This document shows, piece by piece, positions 19,486 through 29,310 of a DNA stretch of 64,000 nucleotides. Location: the NCBI GenBank assembly GCA_001939145.1, contig LSRX01000073.1, forward strand, positions 973,970-1,037,969. The letters run 5' to 3'. The notes under the pieces were generated by a model. The model was not told where the DNA came from and made no database searches. It was given only the letters and a program-made list of their open reading frames with translations. Position numbers and translations under genes: made by a program. This DNA is from Symbiodinium microadriaticum. Lineage: Eukaryota > Sar > Dinophyceae > Suessiales > Symbiodiniaceae. Numbering within the stretch: position 1 is the first letter of the stretch; the number at the start of each line of letters is the position of its first letter.

Positions 19486-20809
19486 CAGAGTCTTCAACGG
19501 GTGCCCGGGTACCTTCAACTTCGACTGTACCGATGCTGGCCTGTACTGCTTTACAGATGGCTCGTACACAGCTCCGCGAGGTGTCGGTGCTGCAATGATG
19601 GGTTGGGCCTGCGTCTTCGTTGACCCCCTTGGGCGCCGTCTAGGGGTCCTCTCCGGAGGTCGACCTTCGTGGCTCCCCGAGGAACGGGAACCAGCTTCTG
19701 CTTTTGTTGGCGAATGCCTAGCGCTTGTTGCGGCGCTCCGGACATGTGGCACGGTGCTAAGACGCATGCATGTAGTCATTTGCGTCGACTGCACCGCTGC
19801 AATGGACATTGCTGCCGGGCGTGCAGCGGGCCTCGGAGATGGCATTGCCAGTATTCTTCGCAGTGTTAGCTCATTTGCGCGTGCCACTGCTGATCGTCCG
19901 CCTGCGTTCCGGCACGTTAGGGGGCATCAAGGATACCTCTTCAACGAAGTTGCGGATGTCGTCGCCAAGGCTGCTGCGCGGGGACGGCATCATGGGGGAT
20001 GGCCGGAACGCGAAGGAATCGCACCCCAATGTCAATGGTGGGACAGCGGTGGCAGAGCCCTTGACTGGGCCGGCTTGATTTATCAAAGCCTGCACAGTCA
20101 ACCCAGTATGCCCCGTTGTGATGGGCCCATGACTCCGTGCGAGGATTCCGCAGGGCTCTCACCTCTGCAATGTATTGAGCCTTTCCTGCCCTTCCGCACG
20201 GAACCTGTACGCGCTTCCAGCGCAGCTGGCACAATTCAGCTTACTCTTGCCACGTACAATGTTCTGTCCCTGAGTGGCTCTTCCTTTTCTGACAACCGTC
20301 ATGCTGGGCTTGCTTTCGCGCCTGCTCGGCCTGCGATCTTGGCGTCCGCCCTCCACGCATGTGGTGTTGAAGTGGCGGGGATGCAAGAGACACGAACTGA
20401 GAAAGGCACTCTCCACACTGACGGTTTCCTACGATATTGCTCGGGGGCAGATAAAGGTCAGTTTGGTGTTGAGTTGTGGTTCAACACAAATTGCCGTGCC
20501 ATTGCAAGAGATGACGGTCCGGAGGATGTGGCGTCCTTCGCACCCAGTGCTTTTACTGTGTTGCACACTGACCCTCGGCGCATCCTTGTGCTTTTCTCTA
20601 CCGCCAACTTCCGCGTCTTGTTTGGCTCCCTGCATGCTCCGCATCGTGGGGCAGAGGCGCCCGTTCTAGCGGCTTGGTGGGCTGAAACAAAACGACTCCT
20701 TGAAAAATTTGCCTCCAAAGGGGTCATGTATCTGCTGGGGGACTTCAACGCGGCTGTTGGTTCTCTAACTTCCCTCTGTTGGGGACCTTGCTGCCGATGT
20801 GCAAGATGA
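19412..20809 (+). CDS. Retrotransposon RNase H and N-terminal endonuclease
   Basis: RNase H comes first: FTDGSYTAPRG (about 19550), GECLAL (about 19709), VDCTAAMDIA (about 19785) and HVRGHQGYLFNEVADVVAKA (about 19912) supply the D-E-D-D catalytic set that removes RNA from RNA-DNA hybrids. A linker leads into an exonuclease-endonuclease-phosphatase fold: ATYNVLSL (about 20251), MQETRTE (about 20381), SLHAP and LLGDFNA (about 20735). This enzyme nicks target DNA to prime reverse transcription. There is no ATG at the start, so it is presumably part of a larger polyprotein. The frame is lost just after GDFNAAVG and continues one frame up. RNase H before the endonuclease reverses the usual LINE order. 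Confidence 0.85.
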   Translation, partial: LCLSLSCALVPPGPALRTLPKADADRVFNGCPGTFNFDCTDAGLYCFTDGSYTAPRGVGAAMMGWACVFVDPLGRRLGVLSGGRPSWLPEEREPASAFVGECLALVAALRTCGTVLRRMHVVICVDCTAAMDIAAGRAAGLGDGIASILRSVSSFARATADRPPAFRHVRGHQGYLFNEVADVVAKAAARGRHHGGWPEREGIAPQCQWWDSGGRALDWAGLIYQSLHSQPSMPRCDGPMTPCEDSAGLSPLQCIEPFLPFRTEPVRASSAAGTIQLTLATYNVLSLSGSSFSDNRHAGLAFAPARPAILASALHACGVEVAGMQETRTEKGTLHTDGFLRYCSGADKGQFGVELWFNTNCRAIARDDGPEDVASFAPSAFTVLHTDPRRILVLFSTANFRVLFGSLHAPHRGAEAPVLAAWWAETKRLLEKFASKGVMYLLGDFNAAVGSLTSLCWGPCCRCAR

Positions 20810-23800
20810 TGCGGGCGACCACTTGCATGACCTCATGCATCGCCTGTCCCTGTGGCTACCTTCGACCTTCCACGGTGTTCATACCGGCCCAAATGGGACT
20901 TATGTGCAAAAACGAAATCAGGCCGAAAGTCGCAATGACTTTGTTGCAATCCCTGATTGCCTCGACCAATGCCACGTCTGCTCTTGGGTTGAGCCCCGCA
21001 TCCATGCTGGACAGCCAGTGATCGATCACATTGCAGCCCTCGTCAGTGTTCGTGCAAGGGTAGTCTTGGGAGGCAGTGGTGCTCCACAAAAAAGGACCCA
21101 AATTGATGCCAAGCTCTTTGGGACCCCTGACGGGCAAGCACAGGCAGCTGCTGTACTTGCGAGTGTGCCTGCCATACCTTGGCAAGTTGGGCCTGACGCC
21201 CATGCAGCCATGCTTGTGTCCCACATACAGCACGGCTTTGAGCGTCCAGCAGCAGCCACGTCTGCTCGCCCCCGGCATCCGTACCTTACCCAGGATACGT
21301 GGGCCCGGCAAAGGCTAGTTTCGAATCTGCGTAGGCAGCTTGCGCGGCTTCGATCTGCAGTCAAATTTCATGAGACCGCGGCAGCCTTTGCTTCTTTGCG
21401 GTGTGGGCATGGAGGTCCCTTGCGTAGCATGTGGCGGTCGCAATGGATGAAAGAGGCCAAGATTTCCTTCGATCGCCTTGGGAGCAACCTGTGTGCCGCG
21501 TCCAAGGAATTGAGGATAGGTTGCAAAGCTGATAGAGCAGCCTACTTGAGCGGTCTTGCTGACTCTGTTGGAAGCGGGGGCTGCCAAGCTCATGAAGATC
21601 TTAGGAGGCTCTTATGCCGACGCAAGAAACGACCGCATGCTCCTGATGTCCTGCCCCAACTCTTAGATGAACATGGCAACCTGTGTGAAGACGGGACTGC
21701 CACCATCTCTAGATGGCGCAGACACTTCAGTGGGCTTGAAGGCGGAGTCGACATGACCCCTGCCGCTATCGCTGAACTTGTGCCCCCTGAGAAGGCGACT
21801 GATGTCGACATTCCGTTTGAGGATTTCCCGGCCCCCTCTGATCTTCTTTGTGCCATTTTGCACGCTAAAACCGGCAAAGCCTGCGGTCCAGATGGGATCC
21901 CAGCCGAACTTGGGCGTGCTCAACCGGTTGCCCTGCAGCAAGCCCTTCTTCCCCTCCTCCTTAAGATCGGATTGTTGTGTAGGGAACCCTTGGGTCTAAA
22001 ATCTGGGATCTTGACCTGGCTCTATAAAGGCCGAGGATCAAAGGTTGACTGCGGTTCATACAGAGCAATTATGCTCCTCTCCGTCGTTGCGAAGACGTTT
22101 CATCGCGCATTCCGGCCAGCAATCTATAGATTTTTTGACCAGCACTCCTTACCCATCCAATTAGGAGGTAAGAAAAATGCGACGGTGCTGTATGGCTCCC
22201 ACATCAGTCGGGCGTACGGCAAATGGTGCGCCGCTAAGGCGGTGTCAACCGTCATCCTCTTTGCGGATGTTTCCGCCGCGTACTATAGTGCAGTCCGTGC
22301 ACTTACAGCACGACGCGAGGGGGAAGACGGCGTGCGCCCGCCACAACACCAGGACCCTGAGGTTCAGAAGCAGCTTGAGAAGCCCAGTGCACTTAGCCAA
22401 GGCTATGCATCACAATGGCTCCAAGCGTTAACCCACGATCTGAATGACAGGACGTGGATGACCCTCAGCTCTGACGACACGCCGGTGCTGACGACACAGG
22501 GCTCAAGGCCAGGGTCATCCTGGGCTGATTTGTTTTTCGGGGTGACCATCCCTGGCATCCTCGCTGTTAGGGACCAGATGCGACTTGAGTCACCCAAGAA
22601 GGCTGGACGAGTCGTTGTCGCTTGGGATGGCTGGAAGGGGTTTTTTGATCCAAAACCGCAAGAAGCCCCAGCGCCGGCGTCAGCCGACTTAGATGACGTT
22701 GTGTGGGCTGACGATCTCGCCTCTTACCTTGGTGTCTCGTGTCCCGATGACGCGGCTTCCCTTATTGGGCATGAGGCCTCCTTCTTGAATGACTCGTTCA
22801 GGAGTCACGGGTATTCCTTGTCGTTCGGTGCTACGAAGACTGCAGCTGTGGTCCAACTTCGGGGTCAAGGGGCCCGTAACGCCAGGCGAAAGCTGTTTTC
22901 TATGCCGAAGGGTGTACCTGTGCTTTCGGAAGCCGGCCCGGCTGAGTCCCTCCCCTTGGTGCCTGCGTACAAGCACCTCGGCGTCCGCGTCACTGCCAAC
23001 AACAGCCTGCTACCTGAGATCAAGCAGCGAATCGCGGCAGCCTGGGTTTCTTTCCGTCAGGGTAAGACTAAGGTCTTTCGTTCGAAGAGAATCAGCCTTG
23101 AAAGGAAAGGTGCCATTCTTGCCTCTCATGTGTTGTCCAAGCTAACTTTCGGCTCTGGTGCTTGGGGTCCCTTACGCCAGGGCGAAATGACTTTGTTTGC
23201 TCGCACTGTCATTTCGATGTATAGGCAATGCCTTGGGATTGCGTATGCCGACGATCAGCATGTCACGACGGCCACAATCTGTGCTTTGGTACGGCAAGCC
23301 GACCCAGTGACCTTGCTTTGGTCGGAGCGTCTCCGCTACGCCCGACAACTCGTCTCCAACGGCCCTGACGTTTTGTGGGCCCTGCTCAAGAGTGATTCTG
23401 AGTTCATGGCAGGTATGCGGGAGGCTTTTAGCTGGCTTTTCGCCCGGGTTCGTGCAACTGTCCCTCTGCCGGACCCAGCTGGTGATTGGGGGCCCTGGGC
23501 ACATGTGATGGTTTCGAGACCTGGCAGATTTCGCGGCCTTGTCAAGCGCGCCAAGGCGTTGGAAACTGTTAGGGTGGCGTGCTATGCGGCCCTACAGGCC
23601 CTTCTGCGGTCCTTGGCAAAGCATGGGGGCGCTGTCCTCTCCCAGACCCGTACCGACCCTGAGCGTCCTGAGCAGTACCATGAAGCGTGTTTGTTGTGCC
23701 GTGTCGCCTTCCCATCTCGAGCAGCGTGGGCCGTACACGCGGCTAAGAAGCACGGGTACCGTGCTCCAGCGACGCTTCTCTCTCAAGAACAGGAGAAGCC

Positions 23801-24569
23801 CCTGTGCCTCGGATGTGGGCGTATGTATGCCAATCGGCATAGACTTCGCCGACACCTGCTCCACGCCAAATCCTGCCGCACGGGGTGGGGGAGTTTTCGC
23901 CCCTCAGGTGTAATCGAAGGCGAACCCCACCTGCAAATGCCCCCGGTTCAGGTTGCTGGCTTCGAATGCCCTGAGGTCAGGCCAGATTCCGTGTATACCC
24001 ATCCCGGCATCGTTGCGGCTTTGTTGGCACTTTCACCCCCCGAAGCCGACAGCGTATGGCACACGCTCTTGGACTTTGCGGAGCCATTGGCCGTCCTGCG
24101 GCAGTCATTACGTGATTGGGCCAATCACCTTGACGCACACCCCTCTGCAGGCGGTCTTGCAGATGACGCTTGCCTTCTCCTTGATCCTGACCTTTGGTGT
24201 GACGATTTCCGCAAGGGGAAGCGAGGTCCACAAGGATTTACTGCTTGCACTGACCTGAAATGCCCGCCTGACTGCAGGCTCAGTTTTGTTCTCACGGGAG
24301 TACCGGCTGTGTTTAAGGTTGATGACCCTCCTCTTGCGGAGTTTGTGTATCCCTTTCGACACAGTGTTCCACTTGCTACAGCTCGCCGTCATTTGGACTG
24401 GCTTGAGCAGGCCTGTGATACCTTCGGTGCTTGCCTTGAATCCTCCCAGCTCTCACCTGTGTTCCTTCAAGCCTCCCCTTGGGCTCTCTCGTGTATGGAA
24501 CCGGTTACAGGCTGGGCGGTGGCGGCTGGACTTGCCCCTCGGCCAGGCGGTCTTGGCTCTCCCACCTAA
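20769..24569 (+). CDS. Retrotransposon endonuclease C-terminus, reverse transcriptase, zinc fingers
   Basis: The first 90 codons finish the endonuclease (NDFVAIPD, then VIDHIAAL at about 21020, the conserved DH). Reverse transcriptase follows: GKACGPDGIPAEL (about 21872), YRAIMLLS (about 22053), motif A FADVSAAYYSAV (about 22260), motif B GSRPGSSWADLFFG (about 22500), motif C VWADDLAS (about 22703), then YKHLGV (about 22970). The catalytic Asp residues are all present. Two C2H2-type fingers lie at about 23692-23757 (CLLC...HAAKKH) and 23806-23877 (CLGC...HLLHAKSC), a place where LINEs often have a nucleic-acid-binding finger. A Cys-containing C-terminal domain of about 200 residues is unrecognised. 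It enters in frame with no ATG. No internal stop bre­aks the RT domain. Confidence 0.92.
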   Translation, partial: LPSVGDLAADVQDDAGDHLHDLMHRLSLWLPSTFHGVHTGPNGTYVQKRNQAESRNDFVAIPDCLDQCHVCSWVEPRIHAGQPVIDHIAALVSVRARVVLGGSGAPQKRTQIDAKLFGTPDGQAQAAAVLASVPAIPWQVGPDAHAAMLVSHIQHGFERPAAATSARPRHPYLTQDTWARQRLVSNLRRQLARLRSAVKFHETAAAFASLRCGHGGPLRSMWRSQWMKEAKISFDRLGSNLCAASKELRIGCKADRAAYLSGLADSVGSGGCQAHEDLRRLLCRRKKRPHAPDVLPQLLDEHGNLCEDGTATISRWRRHFSGLEGGVDMTPAAIAELVPPEKATDVDIPFEDFPAPSDLLCAILHAKTGKACGPDGIPAELGRAQPVALQQALLPLLLKIGLLCREPLGLKSGILTWLYKGRGSKVDCGSYRAIMLLSVVAKTFHRAFRPAIYRFFDQHSLPIQLGGKKNATVLYGSHISRAYGKWCAAKAVSTVILFADVSAAYYSAVRALTARREGEDGVRPPQHQDPEVQKQLEKPSALSQGYASQWLQALTHDLNDRTWMTLSSDDTPVLTTQGSRPGSSWADLFFGVTIPGILAVRDQMRLESPKKAGRVVVAWDGWKGFFDPKPQEAPAPASADLDDVVWADDLASYLGVSCPDDAASLIGHEASFLNDSFRSHGYSLSFGATKTAAVVQLRGQGARNARRKLFSMPKGVPVLSEAGPAESLPLVPAYKHLGVRVTANNSLLPEIKQRIAAAWVSFRQGKTKVFRSKRISLERKGAILASHVLSKLTFGSGAWGPLRQGEMTLFARTVISMYRQCLGIAYADDQHVTTATICALVRQADPVTLLWSERLRYARQLVSNGPDVLWALLKSDSEFMAGMREAFSWLFARVRATVPLPDPAGDWGPWAHVMVSRPGRFRGLVKRAKALETVRVACYAALQALLRSLAKHGGAVLSQTRTDPERPEQYHEACLLCRVAFPSRAAWAVHAAKKHGYRAPATLLSQEQEKPLCLGCGRMYANRHRLRRHLLHAKSCRTGWGSFRPSGVIEGEPHLQMPPVQVAGFECPEVRPDSVYTHPGIVAALLALSPPEADSVWHTLLDFAEPLAVLRQSLRDWANHLDAHPSAGGLADDACLLLDPDLWCDDFRKGKRGPQGFTACTDLKCPPDCRLSFVLTGVPAVFKVDDPPLAEFVYPFRHSVPLATARRHLDWLEQACDTFGACLESSQLSPVFLQASPWALSCMEPVTGWAVAAGLAPRPGGLGSPT

Positions 24570-24645
24570 CTTTTTTCCCCGTTTCACTGAATTCGTTTGC
24601 TAGGAGCGCGTCCACTGGACTCCAAGCTCGTGGAAGAAGAAGAAA
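24570..24645 (+). other. Retrotransposon 3' end and GAA tail
   Basis: A short 3' untranslated region ends in GGAAGAAGAAGAAA directly before the candidate target-site duplication. Short A-rich or simple-repeat tails are typical of LINE 3' ends. Confidence 0.5.
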
Positions 24646-24658
24646 GTATATGTATGTA
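24646..24658 (+). repeat. Right target-site duplication (candidate)
   Basis: GTATATGTATGTA, identical to 10631-10643; genomic TATA sequence continues after it. Confidence 0.5.
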
Positions 24659-25142
24659 TATAACAATCATGTATAGGGCCATGCCTGTAGAGCCTATTTC
24701 ACAAGTCTTTGAGGCACCGGCTCCCGCTCTTTCGCTCCCCGGCGTACCAGAGGCAGTTCGGCCTGGCCAGTTTCAGATAGCATAAGACATGATCACAGCT
24801 GAGTGCATCCCCGAAGTTAAAAATTGAACTGATGTTGCTACACAAGTATACAGGTCTGCATTCCAGTTGTGCAGTCAACCATAAACTCTATGCTGATATC
24901 TAGGAACAGGTATATAATAGCTTTAAATGACTTATCATGGGTATGCCTTTCCAGCATCATTATCAGCGACTTGAAATACCAGTGGGCCGGGTCCTCGAGC
25001 TCTGCCAGCAAGTCTGGTGCCGTGGGCCATCCTTTGACAACGGCCTGTGACAGCCAGCAAGTTTTCCGCAGAGTACGGCAATATGGAAGCTGGCACTACT
25101 TTGCGCAATGCTGGAAGATGCTAGTCTGCTCGTCGTTTCAGG

Positions 25143-25292
25143 ACGACTTGAACGTTGCAAGTCCTCGGCCACGACCGTCATGAAGACTGCCACGTCGCCG
25201 TCAGTCCGCATCCACGCCTCGGTGGCTCTCAACATGTCGGACAAGTTGTGACAAGCACCGTGCTGATTTGGGGCAAAAGCTGGGGAACGTCG
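25143..25292 (-). CDS. Probable downstream exon of the OPR-like gene
   Basis: The minus strand encodes LRATEAWMRTDGDVAVFMTV followed by VAEDLQ, in the style of the helical repeats of the exon upstream. Candidate acceptors are CCCCAG at about 25279 and TTGAG at about 25230. The linking exons between 25292 and 25738 were not resolved, so assignment to the same gene rests on strand, distance and style only. Confidence 0.35.
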
Positions 25293-25737
25293 TGCACTGC
25301 GCAGCACGTAGTCCGTCATGGAGGCAAGGCATGCCTCATTGACTCATCCATGACCCGGCTGATGCTGATAAGATCCAAAAAGCTGAAGCACGCTTATCCA
25401 ATATCCCTCCCAACCCCCTCCCCCCCAATGCTGCCTCAACAGGCTCGGTGCTGGCATCGAGGTGCACGAAGCCACGTGCAATGACGCTCAGACCTTGGGC
25501 GAGCTACTGAACTTGCATTGTTACCGAAGACCAACAGCAATGAGCTAAGAACCCTTGGCCCAAGCAAAGCTCCGCACCACTGATCCGAAAAGAATCGGCT
25601 GGGACTACGGCGCCTCGCGCATGCCCCATGAACACGAGCGGATACTAGCTTAGCTACATGCAACGCAGCCATGCGCAGCCCTCGCTGTGTGCCGGGCCAT
25701 CTTTGCAAGTATAAGAGAACATGACGTCGGGCCTTAC

Positions 25738-26736
25738 CAGTGATCTGGGAGTACGGGGAGTGCGGATGCTTCGAAGAAAGGCTCCCTGCCTCAACTTCGG
25801 TCTTCGCTCGTCATGATCGTCCAAGAGCCGTGGCAGCCAGGCTGCAAGTTTGTCGATAAGTGATCGCGTTGTGCCACGGCCCATCCCATACCAGCGGTAG
25901 GCAATCATGGTGTTTTGGAAGTTTCGGGGTGCCAGGGACCGAACGCGCACGGTTCGCTGCAGCTCTTTGGCAGCTTCATCGAACAAGCGGTGATGCCGAA
26001 ATCTTTGTCTTGCATAACACCACACAAGGGTTCCCAAACCGCAACGATCCAGGGACGGAAGCAAGCCGTTGCAGAAGTGGTCTGCGGCCTGGTCGAAGAA
26101 TGTCTGTGCACGCACCCCTGCTCGAGTAAAGGTCCATAAGAGGTACACAAGATTGATTGGATGGATCCGTTCAAGCCGCTGGCTCGCAACTTTGGCAACA
26201 GCCTCAAAGAAGCCTTGATGAGCGAACATCTTCTTGTTCTTCTCTGTTTCGGCGGCGAAGTACCCATACCCCTTGCCGGACCCGCGTCCTCCACCCTTTC
26301 CCTTCCCCTTACCTTTCTCACGATCCTCGATGAAAAACCAAAACGTGTTATACTGGTAGTCATGCCACGAAAGCACTCGAGGAATGAACATCTCATATTC
26401 CCAAACTGCACGCCGAGCCAGGATGTCATCGGAAAGCTGCAAGCGCCGAAGCTCATCAGGATCTTGCAGCTTCTGACGAAGCTCTTTGATCGAGAGATCT
26501 GCTGCAGGACCTTCCATCTCCAGTGGCTCCTCTGTTTGGTGCAGCTCTTTGGAGCTCTGACTCGATGATGGTGGATCGAAGCAAGTCTGCTGTGTTTCGG
26601 TGTTGTACCAGTAGGGTAGAACTCCAACTTGAGGATGCGTGCGCCTTTCGATCCAACCATCTGGCCAAGCCCTAGGCTTTTGAAACCATTCCCAGTATTC
26701 CTGGAACTCTTCTTCTCCACCTCCATCTGTGCTCAT
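25738..26736 (-). CDS. WW-domain plus OPR-like helical-repeat protein, first exon
   Basis: Starts at ATG 26736 (MSTDGGGEEEFQ) and is open for 333 codons to an ideal donor, CTG followed by GTAAGG, at 25738. Residues about 25-56 form a WW-like domain (PDGWIERRTHP ... YWYNTETQQTCFDPP), normally a binder of proline-rich peptides. A Gly/Lys-rich linker (about 140-165) precedes helical repeats with the hydrophobic pattern of OPR/FAST-type RNA-binding proteins (INLVYLLWTFTRAGVRAQTF and LGTLVWCYARQRFRHHRLF). Such proteins usually act on chloroplast or mitochondrial RNA, so an organelle RNA-processing role is likely by analogy. The frame is open upstream of this ATG but without a better start. The rest of the gene lies to the left. 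Confidence 0.6.
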
Positions 26737-27617
26737 AGCTGGCAGGTCCTCGGCCGCAGTCGGAGAGCTTCGTCCCAGCCGCACCGAGGACAGCGAACGC
26801 CTTGCAGCTGCCAGGGCTCCTCGCAGGTTTCGACATCCTGGCCCCACACAGCTATTCCGTTCCAGCCGGCTGCGGCGCACGCAACGGGCCAAACAAATCG
26901 CTGGGGCAATGGAGCCAGCGCAGCTCCATGTGTAGCTTCCAGCATCTCGTAGCTGCTCCTTCTGGTTTCTTTGAACCTCTCTCCTGCCAGCAGGGCTTTC
27001 TGAATCTCTGATATGCACCAGAACAAACTTTTATAGAGTTTTTCAGTCGCGCACTTCTCTAACTGCTCTGCATTATTTAGCATTTTCTGCTGCAGAAGGT
27101 CCTCCGGAGCAGAAAGGGCTCCCAGGACGAAACACGCCCAACTTGGACTCTCGGATGATTCAGCCGCAGAATCCCCGACATTGAAATCGCTGCTGACGTG
27201 CCGAGAGCTGCTAGGAATGGGCCGACCAACATTCGATTCTGTGTCAGGTTCATGAATGCGACTTGCAATATGACATGCTTCTCAAGCCTAACATTGCAGC
27301 AGCAGGCTTGAAAAGCAGGCTGCGTTGCAACGGAGATTGCAAGCACAGTGATCATGATTTACAAGCATGTTCCGGTGCTTTGAGAACTGCGCCGAGTGAT
27401 CGCTACAAGTCGAAGAGCAACGAAATCCGTGCGCAGCAATGTTGCGATTTTTCGGTCACCTTACTCCGCTCCCATGAGATGCTCAGGACGACTCAACACC
27501 AACTGTTCTTGTCTGATGCTGTTGTGCTGATATGGGCATGAAATGGCATGAAGCGTAAATAGGAAGTGGAGCATGCTTCGGGGCGGCAGATCTTACGGTG
27601 CTGAAGGGCTGATGCCA

Positions 27618-27836
27618 TTAGGCTACACCGATCCGCAGAATGTGCATCACTCTGCTCAACTCTGCTCGTAGAGGGATATTGCATAGCGACTCACCTGGCG
27701 CAGCTTTGCGGAGCTTAAGTAGTAGGCATTTTTTTGGAAGCTGCAGAGCTCTGACGTCGTTTCTTGAGGATCCAAAGTTCGCCGAGGAAGCAAGTTGCGG
27801 GATGTCGCGCAGCTCGGGATAGGCCTCTAGTGACAC
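27618..27836 (-). CDS. Exon-like ORF, unrecognised
   Basis: Protein-like minus-strand ORF including AYPELRDIPQLASSANFG and LPKKCLLLKLRKAAPGESL. It lies just left of another likely exon (27871-27970) and may belong to the same gene. No family recognised. Confidence 0.35.
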   Translation of the reverse strand: MSLEAYPELRDIPQLASSANFGSSRNDVRALQLPKKCLLLKLRKAAPGESLCNIPLRAELSRVMHILRIGVA

Positions 27837-27870
27837 TAGTGAACTAGGGCTTCACAGCTCATGCTTATAC

Positions 27871-27970
27871 CATCAACGGTGCGGAGACATTCAAAGGGCG
27901 TAGCCGCAGGGTCCTCGTGTAGGTCGAAGAACGGGATTGCCACAAGTTTGTCCTTGGTGAGGCTTGAAAG
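27871..27970 (-). CDS. Probable exon, unrecognised
   Basis: Bounded by GATCAG on the 5' side and GATG followed by GTATAAG on the 3' side. It encodes LSSLTKDKLVAIPFFDLHED and PAATPFECLRTVDG, clearly protein-like. Strand matches all other genes of this tract. Function unknown. Confidence 0.4.
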
Positions 27971-28486
27971 CTGATCTCAACAAGTTTCACTAGTGAGATT
28001 GCACATGCGGGTCGGCTGTCGTTCCACTAGGAATCCTAGCCTTGGAGGGCACAGCGAAAACACATCTCTGCGGTAGGCTCACCTGGCTCAAACGGTCCAG
28101 CGGGCAAAGCATGGCAACGCCACTCAGAAAGAAGCTGTCAAGATACTCACTTGCCTGATAGACCTTGACACACTCTTTTGGTCTTGTAACATGCGGAGGC
28201 CTTGAGCGATGTTGACATCCGCGAGCAAATGCTTTGCAAAAAAGGCATTGTGAACTGCTTGGGAATCTTTCTGAGGACGCCGCAGGTAAGGATAAGCGGT
28301 GCCATCGAAACTTGGGCACCACCTACGAGCTCAGGGCATGTCCAGAATTGGGTGAAGTTGGCTCTGTCCCCAATGCTGGGTGAGCCACCAAACGGAAAGC
28401 AAGTCACCAATCTTCCACTCGCAGACCTGCATGCGCCGACTCGGTCCACTGCTAAGTGCGGCATTGGGGTCGAAGCCGTAACTTTC

Positions 28487-28760
28487 TTAGGTGGCTGCCA
28501 TGTTTGGATCCGCATTGAAGATGAATCGCCGCATTTTTCGATTTAGCCTTGGCTCCCAGAACCCTTCCCTGATCACCTGGAAAAACGCCGGCTGAGTCAA
28601 AAGCCCATCTTTCTCTGACTCCCCAGGCCGCAATGTGCCACCGGGAAGAGCATAGCCAGCTTCACCTTGAGGACTTCGCATCACATCGTCGTCTTTTTCC
28701 ATCAGATCTAGACTCGGGCCCGGAATCCTGTAAGACAAGTGCTCTGCAAGGCGAGGATAT
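28487..28760 (-). CDS. Exon-like ORF, unrecognised
   Basis: The minus strand encodes a varied sequence including LLTQPAFFQVIREGFWEPRL and RKMRRFIFNADPN. It lies upstream (right) of further exon-like ORFs at 28147-28515, so a split gene probably runs leftward here. No family is recognised. Confidence 0.35.
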
Positions 28761-29080
28761 GCGGGTGACAGTTGACCTTGGAGCTGACAGGCAGTCAAGA
28801 TCGCCTACCGAGATTCACCCGGGGGCCATAGCATGCACAAGGAGGACTGCACGAACGGTTCGTCGCATGCCTGGGTCGCATGAAATCCCTGCAGCGTCTC
28901 CTGATATCTATTTAGCCTTCAGGTGTGGCCGCAGGGGGCATGCGCAAAATGTTCCACATGCGGACAGCAGGGCCTTCGCTCTCGTACTTTCGCTTCCGTC
29001 GAAGCATGAGCGGCTCGTCCTGCATAGGCCCAGCTTTCGTGATTGTCGTGCTTCGCCGACTACAGGCTGTGCAGCCCTGC

Positions 29081-29310
29081 CTTAGCTGGCTTGGGCTTGG
29101 CCCCCTGAGTATCATAGCCTGGAAATAATGCATCAATCGCCGGTCTTGGCGTGTCTGCAGGCAGAGTCTTCAAGCCTGACTGCGGGAACAAAGGCCAATC
29201 CTTCCGGTCTAGCTCCATGATACAGCCTTGCTTGCCAGCGTGCGAGAAGCAAGGCAACACGACGCACCATTCTGCCAAGGGGCATTTCCAAGGGAAGACT
29301 CTCCCTCTGG
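29081..29310 (-). CDS. Exon-like ORF, unrecognised
   Basis: Encodes FPWKCPLAEWCVVLPCFSHA, MELDRKDWPLFPQSGL and ALFPGYDTQGAKPKPAKAG. Balanced composition, Trp and Cys residues, and a charged/hydrophobic alternation all favour real coding. A further likely exon of the same strand lies at 29423-29700 (GCIVGLVWRLICIANCC). Not recognised. Confidence 0.4.

Larger units (their letters stand above)
10644..24645 (+). mobile_element. Giant non-LTR retrotransposon (LINE), about 14.0 kb
   Basis: The element encodes, in order, a coiled-coil ORF1, four copies of an unrecognised module, RNase H, apurinic-type endonuclease, reverse transcriptase and two C2H2 zinc fingers. It has no long terminal repeats, ends in a short GAA-type tail and has a candidate 13-bp target-site duplication. 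All of these fit target-primed reverse transcription. It is about twice the usual length of a LINE, because of the extra modules. It lies antisense to the surrounding host genes. The coding frame changes about five times, so this copy is either decayed, misassembled at single bases, or uses recoding. Element identity is certain; the exact ends and activity are not. Confidence 0.9.
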
